Shown here piece after piece: positions 33,632 through 42,228 of a DNA stretch of 54,711 nucleotides (within the stretch, counting starts at the first letter, position 1; each line of letters opens with the position of its first letter). Under the pieces are notes generated by a model, which was given only the letters and a program-made list of their open reading frames with translations, was not told where the DNA came from and did not search any database. The stretch spans positions 1 through 54,711 of the forward strand of contig JBBRQP010000012.1 of NCBI GenBank assembly GCA_038226175.1, given 5' to 3'. Source of the stretch: JBBRQP01 sp038226175. Its GTDB lineage: Bacteria > Cyanobacteriota > Cyanobacteriia > Gloeobacterales > Anthocerotibacteraceae. The translations under genes were made by a program, and so were the position numbers.

Positions 33632-34102
33632 ATGTCTATTTTGATACAAGGAATGCCATGTCCACTTTGTAGCCTTCCTATTCAAAAGGGACAAGAGGTC
33701 ATCGGGTTTCCTTCGTTCATACCAAATAGACTTGATCCACTTTGGGTCTTTAATGATGGTATTTTTCATTCAGAATGCTTATTGAAACATTCATTAGCCG
33801 ATAGAGTTATAACTCGATATGAAGAATTTCAAAAAAATTCTGAGCCGACACATCGACAGTGTGAAATTTGTAAACTTGAAATTACAAATCCTGATGAATA
33901 TTTAGGACTGGGTCATTTAACAGATGAGGAAAGCCAGGAAATTCATAGATACAACTATACAAATTTTCACTATAGTTGTTTAAAACACTGGAATAATAAG
34001 ACTCATCTTTATAAGCTCTTTGAACAACTTAAACATTCAAAAACTTGGGATGATAAGGATATACAATACTTTTTGAGAGAGCTTAATTGTGAAAATCTAT
34101 AG
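33632..34102 (+). CDS. Zinc-ribbon protein, possible immunity protein
   Basis: The 156-residue protein has PCPLC...HSEC near the N-terminus and CEICKLEI...HYSCLKHW in the middle, which form two treble-clef or ribbon-like zinc sites. GFPSFIPNRLDPLWVFNDGIFH is a distinctive central block. I do not know a named family. Located between the toxin-tip/Imm27 pair and a Hint fragment, it may be an immunity protein of a lost toxin. It overlaps the next frame by one base. Confidence 0.6.
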   Translation: MSILIQGMPCPLCSLPIQKGQEVIGFPSFIPNRLDPLWVFNDGIFHSECLLKHSLADRVITRYEEFQKNSEPTHRQCEICKLEITNPDEYLGLGHLTDEESQEIHRYNYTNFHYSCLKHWNNKTHLYKLFEQLKHSKTWDDKDIQYFLRELNCENL

Positions 34103-34512
34103 TGGTAGACCGTTCACAAAGTTTAAAAACACTGCTTCTTGTAAAGCTTTATCTACAGCTTGTCTTTATGGTAGTAGGTTGCTCATTTATCGCAGGAACA
34201 CCAGTCTTAGCTGAATCAGGAGAAAAGCCAATTGAGCAGTTGAAGCGAGGACATAAAGTCCTTACTTGTAATGAGAAGACAGGCAAACAGAGCTATCATC
34301 CGGTTACTCAGACTTTTGCGGCACCCAAAGATGAGCTTTATAACTTGACGCTACCTAGTTCAACTGGTAAATGAGAGAGCATCAAGGTTACAGGCAATGA
34401 TCCTTTTTGGAAGAAGAATGCTGGTTGGACAGAGAGTGACTTACTCAAAGTTGGGGCTCTGGTTCAAGGCAAGGATGGAACTTGGCTCATAGTTGAGGCA
34501 CTTCCCCCAGGT
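34102..34512 (+). pseudogene. Hint (intein-like) domain fragment with in-frame stop
   Basis: From GTG 34102 the frame encodes a hydrophobic start and then CSFIAGTPVLAESGEKPIEQLKRGHKVL, the N-terminal Hint block with catalytic Cys, and VTQTFAAPKDELYNL. A TGA at 34372-34374 interrupts it, after which the same frame continues as Hint sequence (VTGNDPFWKKNAGW, LLKVGALVQGKDGTWLIVE). No toxin domain follows. It is the remains of a pretoxin processing domain, broken by one nonsense codon. Confidence 0.7.
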
Positions 34513-34569
34513 CTTAAAGAGCTACGGGTTATAATTTGGAAATTGAGGGGGAGCAAAGGTGACGAAACC

Positions 34570-34944
34570 ATGAGCGAAAACCTAGAAGACGATAAACAAA
34601 AACTACAAACGTTGCTTTCAGGTACTTTTGTTTCAGCAACTGTAAAAAATTGCTGCCACGTTATTTTTGAAAAAGAATCCATTGATGTAAGCTCTTTCGT
34701 AGCTGATCGTGAGCATATTCAAAAAATATATCAGATAAGACATGAGACGACCTTGTCAAAAAATATTGACATAGCTGGATTCGATGAATTCCTCAGTAAC
34801 TTATCTAGGTTTACTCAAGTTTCTTTAAGAGTAAATTTGATAAGAGCCGAACGCTGTGAGTATATGGTATTTACAAATTTAGAAATAGATGAGTTTATTG
34901 GTTATCTTTTTCTTCCACAAAAAATCTTAGAACAAGCTTCTTAA
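34570..34944 (+). CDS. Small cytoplasmic protein, possible orphan immunity gene
   Basis: The protein has about 124 residues from ATG 34570, in the same frame as the preceding Hint fragment. No family is recognised. It is acidic and mixed alpha/beta (LSGTFVSATVKNCCHVIFEK, FDEFLSNLSRFTQVSLRVN, YMVFTNLEIDEFIGYLFLP). Its size, lack of signal and place directly behind a Hint fragment fit an immunity protein whose toxin was deleted; this is inference. Confidence 0.5.
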   Translation: MSENLEDDKQKLQTLLSGTFVSATVKNCCHVIFEKESIDVSSFVADREHIQKIYQIRHETTLSKNIDIAGFDEFLSNLSRFTQVSLRVNLIRAERCEYMVFTNLEIDEFIGYLFLPQKILEQAS

Positions 34945-34950
34945 TTCTTT

Positions 34951-35332
34951 TGCGGTAAATGGTGGGACACAGATTAATACTTCAGTGCTTAGTGGTTCAA
35001 GTACAGGTAATGTGGGTGTTGCCGCTCCCCAAGGCGGACGCGTCGGAGGCAATAATCAGAATGTTCGTTCCCTCTTGGGTCAGGCTATGAGTTCATGTTC
35101 GTGGGAGGAGATTGAATCGTTTCAAGGAGTGGATGAGTTCCAATGCTTTGAAATTTGGATTCACGATCAAGTTGCTTCTGGCGAGGTTGAGTCAGCACCA
35201 GTTCTCAATCGATAATATGCTGGTGCGACATCTCTCAACGAACAGTGGTTCAAACATTTAGGCTCAGGGACATTTTGGCGACTCGTTGATCCTGATCCAC
35301 CATTTGCAGGAACATTCGAGCTTGTGCGGTGA
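34951..35332 (+). pseudogene. Decayed accessory gene with in-frame TAA
   Basis: One plus-strand frame reads NSFAVNGGTQINTSVL, GGRVGGNNQNVRSLLG and FQCFEIWIHDQVASGEV, stops at TAA (35213-35215), and continues in the same frame as YAGATSLNEQWFKHLGSG and FWRLVDPDPPFAGTFELV to a TGA at 35330-35332. There is no good start codon. The sequence on both sides of the stop looks protein-like, so this appears to be a single gene broken by a nonsense change. Probably part of the toxin/immunity patchwork; family not recognised. Confidence 0.5.
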
Positions 35333-35455
35333 ATCCATATTCATCAACCCTCGCTGTAACTCCGATAAACTACTCCGTAAAAATATTTCTGTAGTTAATG
35401 ATTTTGAGTTCAGTAAAAACTACGATAGGAGAGCCAGAAGAAGGAGCATCAAACT

Positions 35456-35686
35456 ATGACAATCCGAGATTGGTCACAATGTCCAGATGTAGAGAGTGTC
35501 CCTGGCAAGGTCAGTGGCTCATGGGTTCTAAAAAATACACGTATGCCCATAGCTGCTATTTTCGAGAATCTCGAAGCTGGTGCCAATATTGATGACATCA
35601 TGGCTTGGTTTGATGGTCTTGACCGTCAATAGGTGCAAGCCGTAATCAAGTTTGCGGCTCATAGCCTCGATCAAGTTCCGAGCTAG
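35456..35686 (+). pseudogene. DUF433 antitoxin-like gene interrupted by TAG
   Basis: From ATG 35456, with AAGGAG just upstream, the frame encodes a DUF433 protein (VPGKVSGSWVLKNTRMPIA, LEAGANIDDIMAWFDGL). A TAG at 35630-35632 ends it at 58 residues. The same frame then continues VQAVIKFAAHSLDQ, the usual C-terminal helix of DUF433 proteins, to a TAG at 35684-35686. DUF433 proteins are antitoxin-like DNA-binding partners of PIN-type (DUF5615) toxins, and no such toxin follows. The short form may or may not be functional. Confidence 0.75.
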
Positions 35687-35946
35687 CCGTTCACCGTAGG
35701 TGAGACCGCGCAACGCCAGAGTCCACTGTAACCAAAGGGATGTTTGAATAAGGCGCAAAAGGAGAGTCCAAAAGGATTACGATAGTCAGACCGGATTTTC
35801 ACTTAGAGATCTTATATCTTTGTGTCCAGAGTTTACAGCTTATTACTAATTTAATTAACTGTGAGCTAATACATACCTTCACACACGACGTATTACGCAA
35901 ATTTCTTTATCAAAATGAGATGTGTTTGATTAATTATTTTAACAAC

Positions 35947-35975
35947 AAAAAAGGGGCAGCCCTAAGACTACCCCT
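35947..35975 (-). terminator. Terminator after groEL
   Basis: On the minus strand AGGGGTAG...CTGCCCCT forms a stem with an 8-nt loop followed by TTTTTTG, about 20 bp downstream of the groEL stop. It ends the groES-groEL transcript. Confidence 0.85.
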
Positions 35976-35994
35976 CTTCACTCACAGTGACACG

Positions 35995-37623
35995 TTAGTC
36001 GTAATCAGGCATACCGCCGCCACCGCCAGCCGCTTTTTTATCTTCTTCGGGCTTGTCTACTACCAGAGCTTCGGTAGTGAGCACCATCGCCGCGATTGAA
36101 GCTGCATTTTGCAGGGCAGAACGGGTTACTTTAACGGGGTCAATAACGCCACCCGCCACGAGGTCTTCGTAACTATTAGTAAGCGCATTAAAGCCATAGT
36201 TAAAGTCAGAGTTGGTCTTAATTTTCTCGATAATGACCGAGCCTTCAAGACCAGAGTTGATGGCGATTTGACGCGCTGGGGCTTCGAGGGCGCGTTGCAC
36301 CAATTTAGCAGCAATCGCAAATTCCCCGGTCAGACCAGAGATATAGCTATTCATGCTGCCAGCTAAGTGAACTAACGCCGTACCACCACCGGGGACGATG
36401 CCTTCTTCAATTGCCGCTTTCGTGGCATTGACCGCATCTTCAATGCGCAGTTTACGATCCTTGAGTTCGGTTTCGGTGGCTGCACCGACTTTAATAACTG
36501 CGACACCGCCCGAGAGCTTAGCCAGACGTTCTTGGAGTTTTTCCCGGTCGTACTCGGAGTCAGTTTCGTCGATCTGAGAACGAATTTGAACGCAACGGGC
36601 TTTTACTTCTTCGTCATGACCTTCGGCCACAATCGTGGTGTTATCTTTGGTCACGGTGACTTTGCGAGCCGTACCTAGCAGGTCAAGAGAAGTATTTTCC
36701 AGTTTGAAACCCAAGTCTTCGGAGATCACCGTACCACCCGTTAGGATCGCCAAGTCTTCGAGCATCGCTTTACGACGGTCGCCAAAACCCGGTGCTTTAA
36801 CGGCACAGATATTGAGCACACCGCGCAATTTGTTGACCACCAAAGTTGCCAAGGCTTCTTTTTCAAGGTCTTCGGCGATGATCACCAGGGGCTTACCGCT
36901 GCGGGCGACTTTTTCGAGTACCGGTACTAGGTCACTAATGATGGAGATTTTTTTGTCAGTGATCAGGATATAGGGCTCTTCCATGACCACTTCCATGCGC
37001 TCTTGGTCGGTCACCAAATAAGGAGACACATAACCCCGGTCAAACTGCATCCCTTCGGTGATCTCAAGCTCGGTGCTCAAAGACCGAGATTCTTCGACAG
37101 TGATCACGCCTTCACGACCCACTTTTTCCATCGCCTGAGCGATCATTTGACCGATTTCTTCATCATTACCTGCCGAGACCGCAGCGACTTCGGCAATGGT
37201 TTTGGCGGTTTGGACAGGGAGAGCTTGTTTTTTGAGTTCTTCAACGAGGTAAGCAACGGCTTTTTCGATACCGCGCTTGAGCAAGATTGGGTTAGAACCA
37301 GCGGCGACATTTTTCAAGCCTTCTTTGACCATCGCTTGGGCCAAAACCGTCGCGGTAGTCGTACCATCACCCGCCACATCGTTGGTTTTGGAAGCTACTT
37401 CACGAACTAGCTGTGCACCAGCGTTTTCGAGCTTATTTTCTAATTCAATTTCTTTGGCAATGGTCACACCGTCATTGACGATCTGAGGCGCACCAAATTT
37501 TTTCTCAAGGACAACATTACGTCCGCGTGGGCCGAGGGTTACTTTGACCGCATTGGCGACTGCGTCAATACCGCGCTCTAGCGCGCGACGGGCTTGTTCA
37601 TCAAACACAATTTGCTTGGCCAT
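35995..37623 (-). CDS. groEL: Chaperonin GroEL
   Basis: The 542-residue protein has typical Hsp60 sequence (VKVTLGPRGRNVVLEKKFG, GDGTTTATVLAQAMV, EEGIVPGGGTALVHL) and a C-terminal GGGGGMPDYD instead of the GGM repeats. It assembles into the double ring that folds proteins with GroES. GGAGG precedes ATG. It is co-transcribed with groES, 20 bp upstream, under CIRCE control. Confidence 0.97.
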   Translation of the reverse strand: MAKQIVFDEQARRALERGIDAVANAVKVTLGPRGRNVVLEKKFGAPQIVNDGVTIAKEIELENKLENAGAQLVREVASKTNDVAGDGTTTATVLAQAMVKEGLKNVAAGSNPILLKRGIEKAVAYLVEELKKQALPVQTAKTIAEVAAVSAGNDEEIGQMIAQAMEKVGREGVITVEESRSLSTELEITEGMQFDRGYVSPYLVTDQERMEVVMEEPYILITDKKISIISDLVPVLEKVARSGKPLVIIAEDLEKEALATLVVNKLRGVLNICAVKAPGFGDRRKAMLEDLAILTGGTVISEDLGFKLENTSLDLLGTARKVTVTKDNTTIVAEGHDEEVKARCVQIRSQIDETDSEYDREKLQERLAKLSGGVAVIKVGAATETELKDRKLRIEDAVNATKAAIEEGIVPGGGTALVHLAGSMNSYISGLTGEFAIAAKLVQRALEAPARQIAINSGLEGSVIIEKIKTNSDFNYGFNALTNSYEDLVAGGVIDPVKVTRSALQNAASIAAMVLTTEALVVDKPEEDKKAAGGGGGMPDYD

Positions 37624-37643
37624 GATTTACTTTCCTCCTGTGA

Positions 37644-37955
37644 TTACGCTAAAACGGCAAGAATGTCTTTTTCGGCGAGCAATACATATTCATCGCTGCC
37701 CATTTTGAGGTCGGTGCCAGTGTACTTGGCGTACAAGACTTTCTCACCGATCTGGACTTCGAGGGCGGTGCGGGTGCCATCTTCGTTGGCTTTACCGGGA
37801 CCGACAGCGACGATTTCGCCAGTTTGGGGTTTTTCTTTGGCAGAATCTGGCAAGAATAAGCCACCAGAAGTTTTTTCTTCAGCTTTAACCACTTTGAGCA
37901 AAACCCGGTCGCCTAGAGGCTTGAGGGTCGTTACAGACAGCGAAACAGTAGCCAT
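37644..37955 (-). CDS. groES: Co-chaperonin GroES
   Basis: The 103-residue protein starts at ATG 37955 (MATVSLSVTTLKPLGDRVLL), chosen over 37970 because GGAGG lies about 9 bp upstream. It has the mobile loop EEKTSGGLFLPDSAKEKPQ and roof region VGPGKANEDG. It caps the GroEL ring. First gene of the groESL operon; a CIRCE operator lies about 90 bp upstream. Confidence 0.97.
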   Translation of the reverse strand: MATVSLSVTTLKPLGDRVLLKVVKAEEKTSGGLFLPDSAKEKPQTGEIVAVGPGKANEDGTRTALEVQIGEKVLYAKYTGTDLKMGSDEYVLLAEKDILAVLA

Positions 37956-38046
37956 GAAGGTTTCCTCCACTTCAATGCGAGTAGGTAGATTTTAGGAGCC
38001 GTAGCCCCAAAGATTCGTAGCGTAGACAACGCTTTCACTGCTTATG

Positions 38047-38073
38047 TTAGCACTCTTTACTGATGAGTGCTAG
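38047..38073. promoter_or_regulatory. CIRCE operator (HrcA binding site)
   Basis: TTAGCACTC - 9 bp - GAGTGCTAG matches the CIRCE consensus (TTAGCACTC-N9-GAGTGCTAA) in all but the last base. It lies between groES and the divergent anmK, about 90 bp from the groES start. HrcA is known to repress groESL through this element until heat stress. hrcA itself is not in the window. Confidence 0.93.
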
Positions 38074-38148
38074 ATTTTTTTGGTCAAAAATTTTGGTTGT
38101 GGCTTAACTCATGCTAAAAAGTGGGAGAGTCTGTGGAGTGTCTACGTC

Positions 38149-39294
38149 ATGGGTGAGCGTGTTTTAGCCGTCGGGGTTATGAGCGGGACTTCGGTTGATG
38201 GCGTAGATCTAGCCCTCATTGAAATCATGGGGACGGGCTATGACATGACCATTGCGTCGGTTTGCGCGCAGACCCTTGCTTACCCACCTAGGTTGCGTGA
38301 ACAAATTTTGGCAATTGGTGAAGGTGAAGCCCTGAGTGCCTTAGCTTTTGGTCAATTGCATTGTCAGTTAGGAGAATTATTTGGTGTGATGATCCGCGAT
38401 TTGATCAGCCAAGTTGGCTATCAAGCTGAAGATATCGCAGTCATTGGCTGTCATGGTCAAACTATTGCCCATCAGCCGCCTAAGTGCGCTGAGCGGGGCT
38501 ACACGGTGCAGCTCGGCGATGGGGCGGTCATTGCCCAAGCAACTGGCATTACTACCGTCAATAACTTCCGGGCACGGGATATGGCCTGGGGCGGACAAGG
38601 GGCGCCGCTGGTACCCTTGGTGGATTGGTTATTATGCCGCTCTGCTCACGAAAGCCGTTGTATCCAAAATATTGGTGGTATTGCAAATGTGACTTATTTG
38701 CCCGCTGGGTGTCGTCCAGAGCAGGTGCTAGCTTTTGATACGGGTCCGGGCAATATGCTGGTGGATCGGTTAGTTAGTCGTTTGAGCGGGGGTCTGCAAA
38801 CCTATGACCCTGCCGGGGTGCAAGCTCGCCAAGGGCAAGTCCATGAACCGCTGTTGCGTGAACTCCTGCAAGATAGCTATTTCCAAATGCTTCCGCCTAA
38901 GTCCACTGGACGTGAGGCTTATGGGTTGCAGTATTTAGAGCATTGGTTGAGCACCTATCCCCAGCTCGATGCAGAAGACTTGTTGGCGACTTTTACGGAA
39001 CTCACGGCGCGTAGCATTGCTCAGAGTTATCAGCGGTTTCTGCCAAGTTTGCCCGAGCGTCTGTTGATCGGCGGCGGTGGGGTTCACAATCTTTATTTAC
39101 GCGAACGTCTGCAAGCCCTGTTACCGGAGGTAATTATTGATTCGACAGCTTGGCTTGGGCTTGACCCTGACTATAAAGAAGCCATTTGCTTTGCCGTCTT
39201 AGGCTATTTGCGCTTGACCGCCCTGCCAGGTAATTTACCTCAAGTAACCCAAGCTAGCCGTTCATTATTATTAGGCGATCTCCATCCGGTATGA
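38149..39294 (+). CDS. anmK: Anhydro-N-acetylmuramic acid kinase
   Basis: The protein has about 382 residues starting at ATG 38149; an upstream TTG at 38080 would add residues that homologues lack and run through the region next to CIRCE. Motifs: GVMSGTSVDGVDLALIE, GCHGQTIAHQP, NIGGIANVTYLP, FDTGPGNMLVDRLV and LIGGGGVHNLYL. The enzyme cleaves and phosphorylates 1,6-anhydro-MurNAc during cell-wall recycling. It stands as a single gene beside petF. Confidence 0.93.
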   Translation: MGERVLAVGVMSGTSVDGVDLALIEIMGTGYDMTIASVCAQTLAYPPRLREQILAIGEGEALSALAFGQLHCQLGELFGVMIRDLISQVGYQAEDIAVIGCHGQTIAHQPPKCAERGYTVQLGDGAVIAQATGITTVNNFRARDMAWGGQGAPLVPLVDWLLCRSAHESRCIQNIGGIANVTYLPAGCRPEQVLAFDTGPGNMLVDRLVSRLSGGLQTYDPAGVQARQGQVHEPLLRELLQDSYFQMLPPKSTGREAYGLQYLEHWLSTYPQLDAEDLLATFTELTARSIAQSYQRFLPSLPERLLIGGGGVHNLYLRERLQALLPEVIIDSTAWLGLDPDYKEAICFAVLGYLRLTALPGNLPQVTQASRSLLLGDLHPV

Positions 39295-39444
39295 GCCGAA
39301 ACAGGTTTTCTGTAGGTTGCTGGCTGGCCTGACTAGGACATTTCATCAAAAAAAGTCGGAGGATGACTTGTATCACGGCTCACTCTGCAATAAGCTGAAT
39401 TTTTGGGAAGGATTTTAGCTTCTTTTAATTTGGGAGAAATTGGC

Positions 39445-39741
39445 ATGGCAACCTACAAAGTGACTTTAAATACCCCCTCGGGCACCCAGGTCATTGATTG
39501 TCCTGATGACAAATATATTCTGGATGTCGCCGAGGAAAAGGGAATAGATTTGCCCTTTTCTTGCCGCGCCGGAGCTTGCTCAACCTGCGCCGGAAAATTG
39601 GTATCTGGGGCCGCCCCCGACCAGTCCGACCAGTCCTTTTTGGATGATGACCAGATTGCAGCGGGTTACATCTTGACCTGTGTGGCGTATGCGACTGGCC
39701 CTTGCACCATCGACACCCACAAAGAAGAAGAGTTGTACTAG
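39445..39741 (+). CDS. petF: Plant-type [2Fe-2S] ferredoxin
   Basis: The 98-residue protein starts at ATG 39445 (MATYKVTLNTPSG) with GGGAG upstream; a longer frame from 39403 is not supported. The cluster ligands are C40, C45, C48 and C79 (SCRAGACSTCAGKL, YILTC). It carries electrons from photosystem I to FNR and other enzymes. It converges with the next gene, their stop codons overlapping by 4 nt. Confidence 0.95.
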   Translation: MATYKVTLNTPSGTQVIDCPDDKYILDVAEEKGIDLPFSCRAGACSTCAGKLVSGAAPDQSDQSFLDDDQIAAGYILTCVAYATGPCTIDTHKEEELY

Positions 39742-40469
39742 GCGCGCGCTGCCCTTTTGCGCAACCACAGGAAGCTCAGTAGGGTAGCCAGTACCAAGCC
39801 TAAGGCCACCACCAGCCAATTAATTTGGTTGGCTTGGCCTTGGACTGTCATGTCTAAGGTTTGGATAGTGAGCGCATCACCTGCACCGAGAGCCAACCGC
39901 AAGGCACTATTGACCTGAGGTAAATTATGGGTGCTCTGGAAAGTCAAGTTTTGGCTAAAGGGCACAGTTTTACCTAAGCTGGTCACTGCGTCAAAATTAT
40001 GCTGTTTAACTAGAGCTTGACCATCAGTTAGTCGCCACTGATGCCGTGTAATTTGAATTTGTTGGCGACCATCGGTTACATCTGACCATTCGCCTTGGTA
40101 GGTCAGATCAATTTTGACTGGTGCCGTGAGATTGACTGAGCCACTTCTAAAAGCAATTTGGATGGGTGCGGCAAGTCCGAGATTGGTGATCCCCCCATCG
40201 GCACCACTGGTAACTTTGAGATGGTAACCCCCGTCAGCTGTTACAGCTTGGACTTGCAGATTGATCTCAAACGGGCTAGCACTTACTTTATCGACCACCC
40301 CGCGATAAAAGATTTGTTCACTTTGGGGACTGAGGTCTTGCGGCCCGTTGTCCTCAATCGCCAGCGTTGTCCGGTCAGTTTTGATCTCTAAGGTCAAGGC
40401 GGACACAGCGAGATTGGGTAATCCGATCAGACCAGCACCAACGATGACGTAGCCTATAGTTTTTTTCAA
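39738..40469 (-). CDS. Exported, C-terminally membrane-anchored protein of unknown function
   Basis: The 243-residue protein has an N-terminal signal (YVIVGAGLIGLPNLAVSAL) and a C-terminal membrane helix with basic stop (WLVVALGLVLATLLSFLWLRKRAARA). The middle is beta-rich. The C-terminus resembles an exported protein anchor but has no PEP-CTERM or LPXTG motif. I do not recognise the family. Confidence 0.65.
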   Translation of the reverse strand: MKKTIGYVIVGAGLIGLPNLAVSALTLEIKTDRTTLAIEDNGPQDLSPQSEQIFYRGVVDKVSASPFEINLQVQAVTADGGYHLKVTSGADGGITNLGLAAPIQIAFRSGSVNLTAPVKIDLTYQGEWSDVTDGRQQIQITRHQWRLTDGQALVKQHNFDAVTSLGKTVPFSQNLTFQSTHNLPQVNSALRLALGAGDALTIQTLDMTVQGQANQINWLVVALGLVLATLLSFLWLRKRAARA

Positions 40470-40573
40470 GCCGTTGTCCTCGCCCCATCAATACTCATGT
40501 GTCCTCACAATTTAGGTTATTGTGCCATGGCGCGTGAGGTCAGTCATCGGTAAGTTATAAATTTAATGATCTT

Positions 40574-41677
40574 CTAGCTATCCATCTGCTCAAAATATTG
40601 GGGAAAGGCACTAAGTAAGCGGTCGTCGAGAATAGCTTGGCGCAGACTTTGGACAAATCGTACCAATTCTGTGACGTTATGCAGCGCGAGCAAGGTCAAG
40701 CCGAGGACTTCTTGGGTACGAATCAGATGACACAGATAGGCTCTGGTGAAGGTCTGGCAGGTATAACAGGGACAGGTGGCATCTAGGGGCGTATAGTCGC
40801 GGCGAAACTGCGCATTTTTAAGGTTCCAGCGTTCACCGCCATTGACAAGGGCGGCGCCGTGGCGGGCTAGTCGAGTTGGCAAGACACAATCAAATAAATC
40901 AATGCCGCGCGCTACAGACTGCGCCAATTCCCGATAGGTACCAATGCCCATCAGGTAACGGGGTTTTTCTACTGGCAAAAAGGGCGTGGTGGTAGCAACC
41001 ACTTGACGAATCAAGTCAGCGCCTTCCCCGACACTCACACCGCCAATGGCATAACCGGGAAAATCTAAGGCAATCAATTCTCGAGCTGACTGTTCGCGCA
41101 GGTCAGGATAAATTCCTCCTTGGACAATCGCAAATAGAGCTTGATCCGAGCGTTGATGATAAGCCTGACAGCGTGTGGCCCAAGCGGTTGTACGACGAAT
41201 CGCCGTCTGCACCGCCTCATAACTAGACTTAGCTGGCGGACACTCATCAAAACACATAATCACATCAGCACCTAAGGCGTTTTGGATGCGGGTTGCTTCT
41301 TCTGGCGTAAACCGGATTGGGTCACCATTGGGCGCACGAAAGGTGACGCCGTCATCATCTAGGGTGCGCAACTGATCTAAGCTAAAGACCTGATAGCCAC
41401 CAGAATCCGTGAGTAAGGGCCCCGGCCACTGCATAAACTGATGTAGACCACCGCATTGCGCCACGATATCTTCACCAGGATGTAGATGCAGATGATAGGT
41501 ATTCGCCAAAACCATCGTTGCCCCAGTACCTGCAAGTTGCGCAGGCGAGAGGGTTTTGACGGTGGCCTGGGTACCAACAGGCATAAAAGCTGGGGTCGGG
41601 ATATCACCGTGGGGCGTACTAAAAACACCAGCGCGGGCTGCACCACAGGTTTTGAGAAGGGTGAAATTAAAGCTCAA
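40574..41677 (-). CDS. tgt: tRNA-guanine transglycosylase (Tgt)
   Basis: The 367-residue protein has FMPVGTQATVKTLSPAQL, the general acid/base Asp in LLTDSGGYQVFSL, the nucleophile Asp in LFDCVLPTRLARHG and zinc ligands in CPCYTCQTFTRAYLCHL. It inserts queuine or preQ1 at tRNA position 34. It begins with TTG directly after the TGA of the upstream gene, so translation is coupled. Confidence 0.95.
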   Translation of the reverse strand: MSFNFTLLKTCGAARAGVFSTPHGDIPTPAFMPVGTQATVKTLSPAQLAGTGATMVLANTYHLHLHPGEDIVAQCGGLHQFMQWPGPLLTDSGGYQVFSLDQLRTLDDDGVTFRAPNGDPIRFTPEEATRIQNALGADVIMCFDECPPAKSSYEAVQTAIRRTTAWATRCQAYHQRSDQALFAIVQGGIYPDLREQSARELIALDFPGYAIGGVSVGEGADLIRQVVATTTPFLPVEKPRYLMGIGTYRELAQSVARGIDLFDCVLPTRLARHGAALVNGGERWNLKNAQFRRDYTPLDATCPCYTCQTFTRAYLCHLIRTQEVLGLTLLALHNVTELVRFVQSLRQAILDDRLLSAFPQYFEQMDS

Positions 41678-42145
41678 TCACAGATCCAATTCGTCATCTT
41701 CATCCCAGTCTACGAGAGCTACATCCGGGAGTAAATCCGTAGCCGGCAAAATCGCATGACGTTCCTCTTCACGCTCAGAGATCGGGTCAGAGAGTGGGGT
41801 CAAGCACAAAACCCGCCCATCAAGCATCAGATTTAAGCGCGGGCGACCCTGTTCGGGGGCTTCGAGTTCCAAATAATCAAAGCTGTTAACATTGAGATAA
41901 AGGGTGTGATTAACCACGACTGTGGCACAAACGGGGTCGCAATAAACTTCCATGACGTAGCCCTCACCACGGCGTTGGATCTGCCCTTGTACAACTTCTT
42001 CATAACTCACCCGACCTAAATCTTCGAGAATGCGTAACATATCTCGTTTGTTAACAACAATGCCGGTATCAATAATACAAGGCGTGACAGCGGGTAAGTG
42101 CGGGGTCATGAGCGATACCACGAGGGGTTGATCCAAATAGAACAA
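41678..42145 (-). CDS. Conserved cyanobacterial protein of unknown function
   Basis: The 155-residue protein (or 143 from ATG 42109) has a mixed alpha/beta body (IVVNKRDMLRILEDLGRVSYEEVV, RRGEGYVMEVYCDPVCATVVVN) and a very acidic tail (LVDWDEDDELDL). There is no signal or membrane helix. Its stop touches the tgt start, so it may assist tRNA or RNA metabolism, but this is guilt by association only. Confidence 0.7.
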   Translation of the reverse strand: MFYLDQPLVVSLMTPHLPAVTPCIIDTGIVVNKRDMLRILEDLGRVSYEEVVQGQIQRRGEGYVMEVYCDPVCATVVVNHTLYLNVNSFDYLELEAPEQGRPRLNLMLDGRVLCLTPLSDPISEREEERHAILPATDLLPDVALVDWDEDDELDL

Positions 42146-42228
42146 CCTGTAGTCATCCCCTATTATTGTTTAGTTTGGAAGTATCTGCAAGTTTTATAAA
42201 GACCCAACTCTCAGGTATCATGCACGAT

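Noticed and set aside
34102..34512. Functional intein inserted in a host gene
   Set aside because: Hint blocks are present but no extein continues on both sides, and a stop lies inside; the context of toxin tips fits a pretoxin Hint domain.
13483..35686. TAG reassigned as a sense codon, suggested by in-frame TAG in apcF and DUF433
   Set aside because: Intact genes such as the MarR, EmrA-like and Hsp70-like genes end normally at TAG, and other broken frames carry TAA or TGA, so ordinary nonsense mutation is the simpler view.
35528..35758. Minus-strand frame of 76 codons opposite the DUF433 gene
   Set aside because: It overlaps the clear DUF433 reading on the plus strand and matches no family I know.
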